Assembly: GCA_947044405.1 (NCBI GenBank)
Contig: CAMRHE010000054.1
Coordinates: 4,541,501 to 4,605,500, forward strand
DNA: 64,000 nt
Source of the DNA: Leptodactylus fallax
Taxonomy: Eukaryota > Chordata > Amphibia > Anura > Leptodactylidae
Direction: 5' to 3'
The notes under the pieces are model-generated. The model ran no database searches and was not told the DNA's origin. It worked only from the letters and a program-made list of their open reading frames with translations. The position numbers were made by a program, and so were the translations under genes. Shown here in pieces: positions 63,800-64,000 of the stretch; positions within the stretch are counted from its first letter, which is position 1, and every line of letters begins with the position of its first letter.

Positions 63800-64000
63800 G
63801 TCAGCAAAGAGAGGCTAGGCCTTTAAGAGGGAGGCCTGAATGACAGGGCTGCCAGAAAGAGACAGGAGATGGGTTGGAAGGGGTTAAGTAGCCGTTAGGT
63901 TGGAAGTTGAGACAAAAGGGGAGGAATTTGGGGGGGGGGGGGGGAGGGGGCTATATAAGGAAAGAGCGGGAACTTTGGCGCCAGTCAGGAGAGAGGAGCA
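63800..64000 (+). promoter_or_regulatory. TATA-bearing promoter-like sequence at window edge
   Basis: After AT-rich DNA the sequence becomes G-rich: an uninterrupted G run at about 63931-63944, then tatataa at 63952-63958. About 30 bp further is a purine-rich 'gaactttggcgccagtcagg', where transcription could start. It may be a gene promoter or the promoter part of an LTR. The window ends before any transcript could be seen. Confidence 0.35.

Overview
This window looks like vertebrate nuclear DNA, most likely from a frog (anuran amphibian). It is AT-rich and almost entirely mobile elements, often inserted inside one another. The anuran assignment is an inference from the mixture seen: five long Tc1-like copies in three families, a DIRS-type tyrosine-recombinase retrotransposon, a Ty1/copia pol gene (a group found in fish and amphibians but not in amniotes, as far as I know), T2-like MITEs with TTAA ends, hAT elements of several terminal types, and many palindromic MITEs. 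I see no bacterial-type genes, rRNA or free-standing tRNA genes. Every transposase or polymerase gene is broken.

Layout. 1-2690: an interspersed repeat (called R here) split by a MITE (M1 family), which is split by a Tc1-like element (686-2275). 2700-4700: a repeat with two ~30-bp minisatellites. 4700-5402: R again. 5403-12775: a CR1/L2-type LINE cut in two by a 5.75-kb hAT element (5566-11311, TSD gaaataat) that carries a broken BED-hAT transposase, a 160-bp inverted repeat and a 35-bp minisatellite of about 40 units. 12.8-19 kb: R and M1 repeats with a second Tc1 family. 19.2-20.2 kb: a diverged local duplication with an L1-like tail insertion. 21439-21539 and 31821-31874: two phase-compatible candidate exons of an unidentified plus-strand host gene. 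23125-24275: a closed hAT-like element (TSD tatatatg). 25349-30345: a Ty1/copia retrotransposon, minus strand, missing its 5' part and cut by a Tc1 element. 32149-33349: a third Tc1 family. 34051-35615: a hAT-like element (TSD cttccag). 37010-42331: a full-length but frameshifted DIRS element with inverted terminal repeats and an internal complementary region. 43-49 kb: palindromic MITEs, a tRNA-derived SINE and a hAT-like element (45367-47241, TSD atctaaac). 52397-57653: a Tc1-like element split by a 3.66-kb hAT-like element (53158-56812, TSD acaagcca) that holds a ~45-unit, 31-bp minisatellite. 58-64 kb: T2-like MITEs, more hAT-like fragments and a TATA-bearing promoter-like sequence at the right edge.

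The most unusual signal is that hAT-like elements with different terminal repeats (CAGTGGCG, CAGTGTYGGACT, CAGGGCCRGC) carry the same kind of cargo: a ~30-bp minisatellite built on one motif, next to a shared non-coding module. If a host gene is present, most of the window is intron; the two candidate exons are the only support for that.
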